Shown here: positions 1 through 7,296 of the stretch, piece by piece | How positions within the stretch are numbered: position 1 is the first letter of the stretch | Layout: every line of letters begins with the position of its first letter | NCBI GenBank assembly: GCA_020444245.1 | Contig: JAHLLI010000012.1 | Span: 62,001 to 126,000 of the forward strand | DNA length: 64,000 bases | Source: Actinomycetales bacterium | GTDB lineage: Bacteria > Actinomycetota > Actinomycetes > Actinomycetales > Cellulomonadaceae | Direction of reading: 5' to 3' | Program-made: the position numbers and the translations under genes | The notes under the pieces: model-generated | What the model was told of the DNA's origin: nothing | Database searches by the model: none | Seen by the model: the letters and a program-made list of their open reading frames with translations, nothing else

Positions 1-189
1 CAGCAGCGTCGACTTGCCGCACCCCGACGGTCCGACCACCGCGACGAACTCGCCCGCCCGCACCGACAGGGCGACGTCGTCGAGGATCGTCGGACCCGTC
101 CCACCACGGACGCCCACGGTCAACCGGTCCGCCTCGGCCAGGACGCCGCCGCGCCTGTCGTGCCGGTCAGTGCCGGGGAAGGTAGTCAT
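1..189 (-). CDS. thiZ: ABC transporter ATP-binding protein, ThiZ-like (partial, N-terminus only)
   Basis: Only the first 63 codons lie in the window; the gene runs off its left edge. The segment holds the Walker A loop [12 protein letters not shown], preceded by a beta strand typical of nitrate/sulfonate/taurine-class ABC ATPases. The ATG overlaps the 3' end of the ThiY-like gene by 23 bases, so it is the last visible gene of the riboswitch-controlled importer operon and should energise the ThiX permease at the inner face of the membrane. Assignment to thiamine-precursor import rests on the neighbours and the riboswitch; the fragment alone shows only an ABC ATPase. Confidence 0.8.
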   Translation of the reverse strand, partial: MTTFPGTDRHDRRGGVLAEADRLTVGVRGGTGPTILDDVALSVRAGEFVAVVGPSGCGKSTLL

Positions 190-1180
190 TCGTCCACGCC
201 GCATCCGTGTCGAAACCGTCGTCGAGGAGGCCGTTGGCCTCGAGGAAGCCGACGAACCCGTCCCAGGTCGCCGGGGTCTGCCGCCCCCAGGCCGCGGCGT
301 CGTCGGCGTAGCGGGTGGAGAGGTAGTCGGCGCTCGCCCGCACCAACGTCTCGTCGAGCTCCGGCGCCGCCGCGAGCAGCGCGTCCGCAGCGGCCGAAGG
401 GTCGTCCATCGCCGCCCGGTACCCGCGGGTCAGCACGTCGAGGAACGTCCGGACCATCGCTGGCTCCGCGGCCAGCGTCGACGCCGACGTCGCGAGCAGG
501 GGCGTGTACCAGTCCGGGATGCAGTCGGTGTAGTCGGCGAAGGGCAGCGTGCCGACGTCCATGCCGTCGATGTCGCGCAGACGGATCGCATCCCACGCGT
601 CGAAGACCCAGGCGTAGTCGAACTGGTGCTCGCTGAGACCGATCCGGAAGTCGTCGCTGGCCAACGGCGCCGTGGACATCTCCGGCCCGCCGCCGTCGCA
701 GGCGATGAGCTGCGAGATCAGCGCCTTCTCCAGGTCCGAGCCGTAGGTGCCGTAGACCTTGTCCGCGAGGTCCCGGGGGCGGGTGATGCCCGACGACCTC
801 TCGAAGATCAGGCTGGACGTGTTGTGCTCGACGATCGCCGCGACGGACACGGCGTCCACGCCCTCCGCGCGCGCCGGCACCAGGGACTCGGCGACGGAGT
901 AGGCGAAGTCCGCGTGGCCGGTGGCGAGCAGCTGGAGGCCGGACGTCTCCCCTGGCTCGATGATCTGCACATCGAGACCGGCATCGGCGAACCAGCCGTT
1001 CGCCTCCGCGAGGTAGAGCCCGCCGTGGTTGGTGTTGGGCGTCCAGTCGAGCACGACGGTCACCGGCTGCAGGCCGGTGGCCTGGCCGCCGGCGGCCGTG
1101 GCCGGGCTGCAGCCGGCCAGGAACGCCACTGCCACCGTCGTGGCAGCCATGGCCGTGAGAGGGAAACGGGTCGAGGTCAT
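167..1180 (-). CDS. thiY: ThiY-like thiamine-precursor (pyrimidine) binding lipoprotein
   Basis: A 337-residue NMT1/THI5-fold solute-binding lipoprotein. Residues 1-24 form a lipoprotein signal with lipobox LAGC (21-24). The mature start carries the family signature around [14 protein letters not shown], which in ThiY/THI5 proteins precedes the pyrimidine-binding cleft. It should capture a hydroxymethylpyrimidine-type thiamine precursor outside the membrane and hand it to ThiX. The ATG overlaps the permease stop by 4 bases and the gene overlaps the ATPase gene, so the three are coupled. The exact ligand (formylaminopyrimidine, HMP or thiamine) cannot be read from the sequence; the TPP riboswitch upstream makes a thiamine-related ligand very likely. 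Confidence 0.85.
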   Translation of the reverse strand: MTSTRFPLTAMAATTVAVAFLAGCSPATAAGGQATGLQPVTVVLDWTPNTNHGGLYLAEANGWFADAGLDVQIIEPGETSGLQLLATGHADFAYSVAESLVPARAEGVDAVSVAAIVEHNTSSLIFERSSGITRPRDLADKVYGTYGSDLEKALISQLIACDGGGPEMSTAPLASDDFRIGLSEHQFDYAWVFDAWDAIRLRDIDGMDVGTLPFADYTDCIPDWYTPLLATSASTLAAEPAMVRTFLDVLTRGYRAAMDDPSAAADALLAAAPELDETLVRASADYLSTRYADDAAAWGRQTPATWDGFVGFLEANGLLDDGFDTDAAWTNDYLPRH

Positions 1181-1989
1181 GGGATCTCCGAGGTCAGGTG
1201 TCGAGAACTGGCAGGTGTCGAAGCGGCACGCGGCCGCCAGGGAGTCGCCGCCCGCTCGATCAGCCCGACGGCACCGACGAGCAGCGCCGTGAGCAACGCC
1301 ACGGCGATCACGCCGACGAGGATCTGGTCGACCGCGTAGGCCTTGCGAGAGCGCTGGATGAACACGCCGAGCCCGGACTGGCCGGCGAGGTACTCGGCCA
1401 CCACGGCGGCGCCGACGGTGTACGTGGCGGCCACCCGAAGCCCGGCCACCGCCCCGGTCACTGCGCCCGGCAGCCGGACGATCACCAGCTGGTCTCGGGC
1501 GTGCCCACCCAGGCCTGCCACGACGTCGAGGAGGTCGGTGTCGGCCGAGCGCATCGCTGACGTGGCCGACACGAACACCGGGAAGAAGACCGTCAGCGCA
1601 ACGAGCAGCACCTTGGGCAGCAGGCCGAAGCCCGCCCACAGGATCAGCAACGGCGCCAGGACCACCGTCGGCACCGTCTGCGTGAGCAGCACGAGCGGCT
1701 CCAGCGCGTCGCCGACCCGTGGCCGGAGCACCACCCCGAGCGCGAGGAGGGTCCCGGCCACCGCACCGAGCAGAAGGCCGAGCACGGCCTCGGCGAGCGT
1801 CGTCGCCACATGGGCAGGCAGCACGTCTGCCGTCCGGACCGCCGCCTGCGCCACCCGTGACGGCGCCGGCAGCACGAACGGCGCGAGGTCGAGCGCCCGG
1901 ACGGCCGCCTCCCACACGAGGAGCAGCGCGAGGACCGACGTCACGGGAAGGAGCACGCGGCGCGTGACGCCGTAGGCGAGGGCGTCCAC
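1177..1989 (-). CDS. thiX: ThiX-like ABC transporter permease
   Basis: A 270-residue integral membrane protein with about six hydrophobic segments and the BPD_transp_1 cytoplasmic loop (around 145-175), the contact site for the ATPase. Size and layout match SsuC/TauC/ThiX permeases. A GTG start is chosen 3 bases after the stop of the thiamine-binding gene; no strong Shine-Dalgarno is visible, so translation may be coupled. The last codons overlap the binding-protein start. Together with ThiY and ThiZ it forms the importer under TPP control. Confidence 0.83.
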   Translation of the reverse strand: MDALAYGVTRRVLLPVTSVLALLLVWEAAVRALDLAPFVLPAPSRVAQAAVRTADVLPAHVATTLAEAVLGLLLGAVAGTLLALGVVLRPRVGDALEPLVLLTQTVPTVVLAPLLILWAGFGLLPKVLLVALTVFFPVFVSATSAMRSADTDLLDVVAGLGGHARDQLVIVRLPGAVTGAVAGLRVAATYTVGAAVVAEYLAGQSGLGVFIQRSRKAYAVDQILVGVIAVALLTALLVGAVGLIERAATPWRPRAASTPASSRHLTSEIP

Positions 1990-1992
1990 GGC

Positions 1993-2286
1993 TCAGGCAC
2001 GGAACTTCGCGACGAGGTCCTCGATGCCCGGGCCCGAGTCGTCGGCGCCCTCGGACACCTTGACGACGCTCGACGTGCCCCGCGCACCCGCTGCGAGCGC
2101 GGCCTCGTGAACCTGGCGCAGCAGCGGCCAGAGCTGGTCGGGCGGCCCTTCGACGACCGTGCCCATCGCGTGCACCTCGTAGGCGAGGCCCGACGCCTGG
2201 ATCACCGCGATCGCGGCATCGACATGGGCGAACGGGGCATCGGGAACCCCAGCAGGGCGGGGCGAGACCTGGATCTCAGCGAGCAT
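1993..2286 (-). CDS. MTH1187/YkoF-family thiamine-binding protein
   Basis: A 97-residue protein of the MTH1187 (DUF77) family: an N-terminal strand MLAEIQVSPRP, then a ferredoxin-like fold with the conserved HAMGTVVEG segment (about 60-68). Family members bind thiamine or its pyrimidine part as small oligomers in the cytoplasm and are often encoded with ThiXYZ importers. It is the first gene after the TPP riboswitch; a clear GGAGG lies 7 bases before the ATG. The partner genes support a role in holding or sensing the imported precursor. The ligand is family knowledge, not visible here. Confidence 0.82.
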   Translation of the reverse strand: MLAEIQVSPRPAGVPDAPFAHVDAAIAVIQASGLAYEVHAMGTVVEGPPDQLWPLLRQVHEAALAAGARGTSSVVKVSEGADDSGPGIEDLVAKFRA

Positions 2287-2405
2287 CGAGTCCTCCGGAC
2301 GTCAGACCGGGGGTCAACCGCACGACAGGAGGCCAGGTCGACGACGAGACCGGGAAGAACCCAGGGCCACGGACCCCGAAGGCACCGAACGTCGGCCACG
2401 ATGCG

Positions 2406-2525
2406 TCCCTACGCTGGCATTACCCAGGTCAGGTTCACGGGTCGACGGCGCCGGACATCAGTCCTGGCCGTCCTCTCAGCTCGACTGGCTCGAGCTCCCC
2501 GGCATGGCAGCCCCAACCCTAGGGC
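2406..2525 (-). promoter_or_regulatory. TPP riboswitch (THI element)
   Basis: Reading the minus strand, the conserved aptamer parts occur in order: GGGGCTGCC, then GCTGAGAGG, then ACCCGTGAACCTGACC, GGGTAATGCCAGCGTAGGGA. These are the hallmark P2/P3 and P4/P5 core sequences of the thiamine pyrophosphate aptamer. P1 can form between CCCTA (2519-2523) and TAGGG near 2407-2411. The 5' strand of P1 overlaps the stop codon of the upstream GGDEF-EAL gene. About 120 bases separate the aptamer from the first ATG; CCTCC in this leader could pair with the GGAGG Shine-Dalgarno, suggesting translational control (inference). Confidence 0.93.
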
Positions 2526-4462
2526 ACCGAACGACCTCGATCGAGCCGCAGCCGAGCAGTCGCGTCGGGTGTCTCCTCGGGGTGCTCCGCGCTGCACCGG
2601 GCAGTGAGCCAGAGCTCGAGCTCGGCAGCGGGGACGGGGCGGGAGATGTAGTAGCCCTGGGCCTGGTCGCAGCCGAGGCGCTTGAGCTGGTCGCAGGCGG
2701 CCCGGGACTCGACGCCTTCGGCGACCATCCGCAGGCCCAGGCTGTGGGCCAGGGCGATCGCGGCAGCGACCAGGGCCGCGGCGCGGGCGTCGTCGGCCAT
2801 GGCGAAGGTGAAGGAGCGGTCGAGCTTCAGCTCGTCGATAGGCAGGTCGCGCAGGTAGGACAGCGAGCTGTAGCCCGTGCCGAAGTCGTCGACCGAGATC
2901 TCGATCCCGATGTCTCGGAAGCGGGCGAGGGCGCCCTTCGCCCGCTCGATGTCGACCATCAGGAACTCCTCGGTGAGCTCCAGCCGGATGCCGCTGGGCG
3001 CGAGCCCCCGGGCGGCCAGCATCGCGGTGACCTGCTCGAAGAGGGTCTCGTCGCTCAACGCGCTGGGCGAGATGTTCACGGCCGCGGAGATCTCCCAGCC
3101 CTGTTCCCCCCACGCCGCCACCTGGTCGAGGGCGTGGGCCACCACCTTGCGGGTCAGGGCCGGCATCAGCCCGGATCCCTCGATGACGTCGATGAAGGCG
3201 TCGGGGTAGACCAGTCCGCGGGTCGGGTGGTCCCACCGCACGAGGGCCTCGACGTCGTGGACCTCGCCGCTGGCCAGGTCGACCTTGGGCTGGTAGTAGA
3301 CGACGAACTGGTCGAGGTCGAGCCCGTTGCGCAGCTCCTGCACCAGCTTCAACCGCGCCGCGACCTCGGCCGGGTCGGCCTCGGAGTAGTGCTTGGCGAG
3401 GTAGAGGGCGTCGTCGGCTTCGGTGAGGATCGCGCGCTGACCCTTGCCGGGGGCCGCGAGGGCGTAGCCGACGCTCCCGCTGATCCGTAGCTCGACGCCC
3501 CCGCGGACGATCGGCTCGAGCAGCGCCGACCGGATCCCTGCGACCACGGCCTCGGTCGCCGAAGCGTGGCGCAGCAGCACGGCGAACTCGTCGCCGCCCA
3601 TGCGGCACACCACGCTCTCGGAGCCCGAGACCTCCTGCAGCCGTCCGGCCACCGCACGCAGCACGTCGTCCCCCGCGGCGTGGCCGTAGCCGTCGTTGAT
3701 CTCCTTGAAGCGGTCGAGATCGACCATGAGCAGGGCGAAGTCGGGATTCGGCCGGCGCAGCTCCGCCTTCAGCTCCTGAGCCAGCAGGGAACGATTCCCC
3801 AGGCCGGTGAGCGCGTCGTGCAGCGCCTTGCGCTCTCCCTCGAGGGCGCGAGCCTTGAACTGCGCCTGCTGGCTGAGGATCACTGCCCAGCACAGCGCGA
3901 TCGCCAGGATCGCGGACGCCAGGGCCCCCGGGGCGAGCATCCACAGCTGTCGGACCAGCGCCTGCTGTTCGGCCGCTGCGTCGGCGGCGTTCCGCGCGCC
4001 ACGCGCGACCGCGCCGTCCACGACGTTCTGCATGGCGTCGAGCGCGGGACCGACCGCGACGACGAGCGCCCCCGCGGAGGGATCCTCACCGGTCTGCCAC
4101 AACGAGGACTCCACGAGTCGCTCGTAGCGGGTGTTGAGGATGAGCAGGTAGTCCGCGGTGCCGCTGTCGCGCGGCGTGCCCAGCTCGTAGACCTTGGCCA
4201 CGGTGGTGTCGAGATCAGCGATCGTCGCCACGAGGCGCGACCTGGACTCCTCGCTGGGCTCGCGCCGATAGGCGGCCTCCGCGAAGGCCTCGGTCGCGAT
4301 GGCCCGCTGCACGCCCTGGTAGGCGTTGAGGGTCGCGATCGCGTCGTCCACGGCCTGCGCGCGCGCCGAGACCCCGGCGACGGCCACCAGCACGCCGGCC
4401 ATCAACCCGCCGAGGACGACGACCAGCACGACCGTGCCGATCACCGCAGCCCGCCCGTGCAT
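2519..4462 (-). CDS. Membrane-bound GGDEF-EAL cyclic-di-GMP protein
   Basis: A 647-residue protein that may both make and break cyclic di-GMP. A transmembrane helix (about 7-30), a mostly helical extracytoplasmic sensor of roughly 140 residues, and a second helix (about 173-196) precede a GGDEF domain with intact GGDEF (289-293) and an EAL domain with EALVRW (405-410), the NIS asparagine near 463, DDFGTG (525-530) and AEGVE (581-585). The key catalytic residues of both domains look present; no RxxD inhibitory site is seen just before GGDEF. The ATG is chosen because AGGAGAG lies just upstream. It is divergent from an orphan solute-binding lipoprotein, a possible periplasmic partner. Its stop codon lies inside the TPP aptamer of the next operon. 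Confidence 0.92.
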   Translation of the reverse strand: MHGRAAVIGTVVLVVVLGGLMAGVLVAVAGVSARAQAVDDAIATLNAYQGVQRAIATEAFAEAAYRREPSEESRSRLVATIADLDTTVAKVYELGTPRDSGTADYLLILNTRYERLVESSLWQTGEDPSAGALVVAVGPALDAMQNVVDGAVARGARNAADAAAEQQALVRQLWMLAPGALASAILAIALCWAVILSQQAQFKARALEGERKALHDALTGLGNRSLLAQELKAELRRPNPDFALLMVDLDRFKEINDGYGHAAGDDVLRAVAGRLQEVSGSESVVCRMGGDEFAVLLRHASATEAVVAGIRSALLEPIVRGGVELRISGSVGYALAAPGKGQRAILTEADDALYLAKHYSEADPAEVAARLKLVQELRNGLDLDQFVVYYQPKVDLASGEVHDVEALVRWDHPTRGLVYPDAFIDVIEGSGLMPALTRKVVAHALDQVAAWGEQGWEISAAVNISPSALSDETLFEQVTAMLAARGLAPSGIRLELTEEFLMVDIERAKGALARFRDIGIEISVDDFGTGYSSLSYLRDLPIDELKLDRSFTFAMADDARAAALVAAAIALAHSLGLRMVAEGVESRAACDQLKRLGCDQAQGYYISRPVPAAELELWLTARCSAEHPEETPDATARLRLDRGRSVP

Positions 4463-4762
4463 GTCCTCTCCTTCGGGGACGACCGCCGGGTGACGCCGCG
4501 CCCGGGCCGCGACCCCCCTTCCACGGACGATGACAGCGGCGCGGAGGACGGTCAAGGCTGCTGGAGGCGAGGTTGCGGGTGATCCTCGACCCAGGTCGCA
4601 GGAGCGTGCCGCCGAACGGGTGAAGCCGGTGGGCGCTACCGGCTGATCGCTTGAACGGACGACCGCCGGACGGCTGAACTGGCACGCGCGTCGCGGCACC
4701 CGCGGCGGCGAGCGCGGGTACCGTCGGAGGAGTCGGAAGGTCCTGAGGCCCGAGGGTCCGCC
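4463..4762. other. Divergent intergenic region with a perfect inverted repeat
   Basis: This 300-base gap separates the divergent GGDEF-EAL and binding-lipoprotein genes and should hold both promoters. The clearest element is AGCCGGT-N7-ACCGGCT at 4624-4644, a 7-base perfect inverted repeat with a 7-base spacer, which looks like an operator for a dimeric regulator. I cannot point to confident -10/-35 boxes, and no protein-like reading frame was found. Confidence 0.4.
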
Positions 4763-6139
4763 ATGAGCAGCAGCGCAGCCCCGCGGCCGGCGTTCACGCG
4801 CATGGCGTCGCCGCTCGCCGCCGTCGCGCTGCTCTCGGCGATCGCGCTGGCCGGCTGTGGCCCGGCCACCCCAGGGACGGCAGGTTCGCCAGGGGCGATC
4901 CAGCTGACGGTGTGGGCGGACACCAGCCCGGACTCGGCCGAGGGGCGCCTCAGGGTTGCGCAGGTCGAGAGCTTCGAGGCGACTCACCCCGGCATCTCGG
5001 TGGACCTGAAGCAGGTCATCGACCCGCAGGACGACTACAACGACTCACTCGAGGCCGCGATCGCCACGGGCACTCTGCCCGACGTCCTCGGCCTCGACGG
5101 GCCGAACATCGCCGCGTACGCCTACCAGGGCGCCCTCACTCCGCTCGACGACTTCCTCGACCCACAGGTCCGGGACCGGATGCTGCCCTCGCTCGTCGCA
5201 CAGGGCACCTGGAACGGTCACCTGTGGGCGATCGGCGCGTTCGACTCCGGTCTGGCGATGTGGGGCGACCGCAGCAAGCTCGAGGCCGCCGGAGTGCGGA
5301 TACCGCGGGGCATCGACGACGCCTGGACCGCCGACGACATGGCCGCAGCACTGTCCGCCCTCGCCGAGCAGGACCCGGATGGCAAGGTGCTCGACATCGG
5401 CAAGAACACCGACACCAGCGAGTGGCTCACGTACGGCTTCGCACCGCTGCTCTACTCCGCGGGGGCCGGCCTCCTCGACCCGGTCACCGGCCGGGCGACC
5501 GGGGCCCTGGACGGCCCTTCCGCGGTCCGGGCGCTGCAGACCCTGCAGGACTGGACGGCGTACACCGAACCCCCCACCGCGGACGCGAAGGCGTTCACCG
5601 AGCGACGGGTGGCGCTGTCCATCGTCGGCCACTGGGCCTACCCCGACTACAGCGCAGCTCTCGGACCTGACCTGGTGCTGCTGCCGCTGCCCGACCTCGG
5701 CAACGGGACCAAGTCCGGCCAGGGCTCGTGGGCCTGGGCGGTCGGCGCCGGCACCGAGCACCCCGCCGAGGCGACCGCCCTGGTCGACTGGTTCACCAAC
5801 GACACGAACGCCGCTGAGACCGCGGCGGTGAACGGCGCCGTGCCGGGCACCCACGCCGCACTCGCGGCTTCCGACAGGTACGGCGCCGGCGGGCCGCTCG
5901 AGCTCTACGCCGACCAGCTCGAGCGCTCCTGCGGGTCGGGTCCCGTCACCACAGCGTGCGTCACGGTCCCGCGCCCGGTGACCCCGGCCTATCCCACGAT
6001 CACCGCTGCCTTCTCGACCGCGGTCCTGGCGATCCTGCAGGGCGCTGACCCCCAGACGGAGCTGGCGACGGCGGCCGCCACCATCGACGAGACGATCGAC
6101 CTCAACTCCGGCTACACCCGGACGTCCACCGCGCCCTGA
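4763..6139 (+). CDS. Orphan family-1 extracellular solute-binding lipoprotein
   Basis: A 458-residue sugar-type (MalE-like) solute-binding protein. A lipoprotein signal ends at the lipobox ALAGC (about residues 28-32), followed by LTVWADTSPDSAEG, the usual first strand of family-1 binding proteins, and a typical PDVLGLDGPNIAAYA segment. No ABC permease or ATPase is encoded nearby, so it either serves a distant transporter or acts as a ligand-presenting sensor. Divergent placement next to a membrane GGDEF-EAL protein favours a sensing partnership (inference). The chosen ATG has a weak ribosome-binding site; an in-frame ATG 13 codons later is possible and would shorten the signal peptide n-region. 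Likely ligand: an oligosaccharide. Confidence 0.85.
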   Translation: MSSSAAPRPAFTRMASPLAAVALLSAIALAGCGPATPGTAGSPGAIQLTVWADTSPDSAEGRLRVAQVESFEATHPGISVDLKQVIDPQDDYNDSLEAAIATGTLPDVLGLDGPNIAAYAYQGALTPLDDFLDPQVRDRMLPSLVAQGTWNGHLWAIGAFDSGLAMWGDRSKLEAAGVRIPRGIDDAWTADDMAAALSALAEQDPDGKVLDIGKNTDTSEWLTYGFAPLLYSAGAGLLDPVTGRATGALDGPSAVRALQTLQDWTAYTEPPTADAKAFTERRVALSIVGHWAYPDYSAALGPDLVLLPLPDLGNGTKSGQGSWAWAVGAGTEHPAEATALVDWFTNDTNAAETAAVNGAVPGTHAALAASDRYGAGGPLELYADQLERSCGSGPVTTACVTVPRPVTPAYPTITAAFSTAVLAILQGADPQTELATAAATIDETIDLNSGYTRTSTAP

Positions 6140-6140
6140 C

Positions 6141-6160
6141 GGCGCGACTCGTGTCGCGCC
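6141..6160 (+). terminator. Hairpin terminator after the solute-binding gene
   Basis: GGCGCGAC-TCGT-GTCGCGCC is a perfect 8-base stem with a 4-base loop starting 2 bases after the stop codon at 6139. There is no T-run, as is common in high-G+C actinomycetes. Confidence 0.6.
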
Positions 6161-6179
6161 CATCCGCCAGCAGCACCGA

Positions 6180-6372
6180 TCAGCCGAGCGGTGCGAACCC
6201 GAGCTCGAGCACCATGGCGATCAGACGGGACTGCCCCTGGCCGGTGAGGTGGAACTGGTCGGCCGCGTCGGTCACCGCACCGTTCATCTCCGCCAGGCGG
6301 AGCGCGCGACGTCGAGGGTGCCGGCGGCCTGGAACGTCGGGTCGAGGAACTGCCAGACGTCCGTCACGTGGG
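6180..6372 (-). pseudogene. Frameshifted gene remnant, family not recognised
   Basis: On the minus strand two adjacent frames carry protein-like sequence. The 5' part, near VTDVWQFLDPTFQAAGTLD, ends at a stop in its own frame. The next frame continues with MNGAVTDAADQFHLTGQGQ and ends at 6180. The two parts read as one domain broken by a frameshift, with no proper upstream coding sequence. I do not recognise the family. Confidence 0.3.
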
Positions 6373-6458
6373 TTGGCGTTCATCGAATCCGCCCCTCTCG
6401 GAGGGTGCACGAGCCGCCCTCGTCCACCTGGACGTGCGGATCGGCGGCCGGGTCGGGG

Positions 6459-7004
6459 TCAGTCGGCCGGCCCGATCTCGCCGACGAGCTGCCACGGACC
6501 GTCCGCGCCGTCGACGATGCGCAGCCTGTACCGGAGCCCGGCGTAGTCACCCTCGCCACGCAGGACGCCGTCGAGGTTGTGCACGTGGATCGGCGAGTCC
6601 GAGGACCAGGTCGTCGTCCCGGTGAAGGTGCCCTGCCACGAGCCGCCGTCGTTGGTGACGGACCGCGTGCCCCAGCACTCCCCGACGACACTCCAGCCTG
6701 CGGCGGTGGCGGACTCGGTCATGTCGCAGCTGAGGACCGCCTCCCCGGGCCCCGTGGCGCGCGCGTCGGACGTGTCGTCGTAGACGGTGTAGGCCGCGTC
6801 GCGCAGCGTGGGGCAGTCGAAGCCCGACAGCGGCAACGGATCGCCCGAGCACACCGCGTCCCGGGTCTGGTTGAGGACCTCCGTGCCGGTCACCTGCACC
6901 ACCTGGGCCACCGGCACGCTCGAGCTGCCGCATCCGGCCAGGGCGAGCACACCACCGGCCACCAGGAGCGCCCCTGACGCCATGCCCGACCCGATCCGCG
7001 TCAT
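6459..7004 (-). CDS. Secreted lipoprotein of the ECF-regulon family
   Basis: A 181-residue lipoprotein: hydrophobic signal and lipobox ALAGC (about 19-23), then an extracytoplasmic domain with four cysteines and the pattern W-x-G-T-x-x-G followed by GEGDYAGLRYRL and a C-terminal GEIGPAD. The same layout occurs in the proteins at 57040-57501 and 61028-61699, the latter a putative anti-sigma factor, so the three form one local family. Function unknown; the pattern suggests a small beta-barrel (inference). The start is placed at the ATG giving a normal lipoprotein signal. The frame stays open upstream through a sigma-factor remnant to an ECF promoter at 7130-7160. Confidence 0.72.
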   Translation of the reverse strand: MTRIGSGMASGALLVAGGVLALAGCGSSSVPVAQVVQVTGTEVLNQTRDAVCSGDPLPLSGFDCPTLRDAAYTVYDDTSDARATGPGEAVLSCDMTESATAAGWSVVGECWGTRSVTNDGGSWQGTFTGTTTWSSDSPIHVHNLDGVLRGEGDYAGLRYRLRIVDGADGPWQLVGEIGPAD

Positions 7005-7118
7005 GACACCCACCTGCCTCCCCGATCCGTCTCGGGCCCCAAGGCCCGCCTGCTGCCCCAACCGGCTCCTCGCGTGGGCCAGGTAGCGCTCGACCGCGCC
7101 CTCGTGCCGCTGTCCCAC
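7005..7118 (-). pseudogene. Remnant of the C-terminal end of a SigE-type ECF sigma factor
   Basis: The frame just upstream of the lipoprotein encodes EGAVERYLAHARSRLGQQ (about 7053-7106). Compared with the region-4 tail of the sigma factor at 61696-62238, EGAVKRYLADARAKLGDR, 12 of 18 residues match. The rest of the sigma gene is absent and the promoter at 7130-7160 lies directly before it. The likely ancestor was promoter, sigma gene, lipoprotein gene, matching the intact locus at 61-62.3 kb, with the sigma gene deleted almost completely. The remnant runs in frame into the lipoprotein and may be partly translated. Confidence 0.5.
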
Positions 7119-7129
7119 ACCCCCACCAG

Positions 7130-7160
7130 GTAGACGCGCGACGGGGCAGGTCGGTTGGGG
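7130..7160 (-). promoter_or_regulatory. ECF-type promoter (CCCCAACC-N17-GTCTAC), copy 1
   Basis: On the minus strand CCCCAACC (7153-7160) is followed after exactly 17 bases by GTCTAC (7130-7135), and the spacer ends in CGCGC. The AAC core is typical of ECF -35 elements. The same boxes, spacing and spacer end recur at 57532-57562 and 62267-62297. This copy should drive the lipoprotein at 6459-7004, with transcription starting near 7122. Confidence 0.75.
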
Positions 7161-7250
7161 GCGAGGCGCGACCGGCCGGGCTCACGCCGGACGCACGGCG
7201 CGTCCCGGGCCTCTCACAGGCCGATGCCGGTTCCGCCCACGCGAGTGTGG

Positions 7251-7269
7251 ATAGGCTCGCCTAACCACC
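7251..7269 (+). promoter_or_regulatory. Possible DtxR/IdeR-like iron box
   Basis: ATAGGCTCGCCTAACCACC matches about 13 of 19 positions of the known DtxR/IdeR consensus and contains the perfect palindrome TAGGCTCGCCTA (7252-7263). It lies about 30 bases before the start of the serine hydrolase gene, where a repressor could act. The match is only partial. Confidence 0.3.
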
Positions 7270-7296
7270 GAGCGCTTGCCCGAGGAGGACGACACG

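Noticed and set aside
2409-3944. Minus-strand frame covering the riboswitch and part of the GGDEF-EAL gene
   Set aside because: Wrong frame of the GGDEF-EAL gene; low-complexity Arg/Gly/Pro translation.
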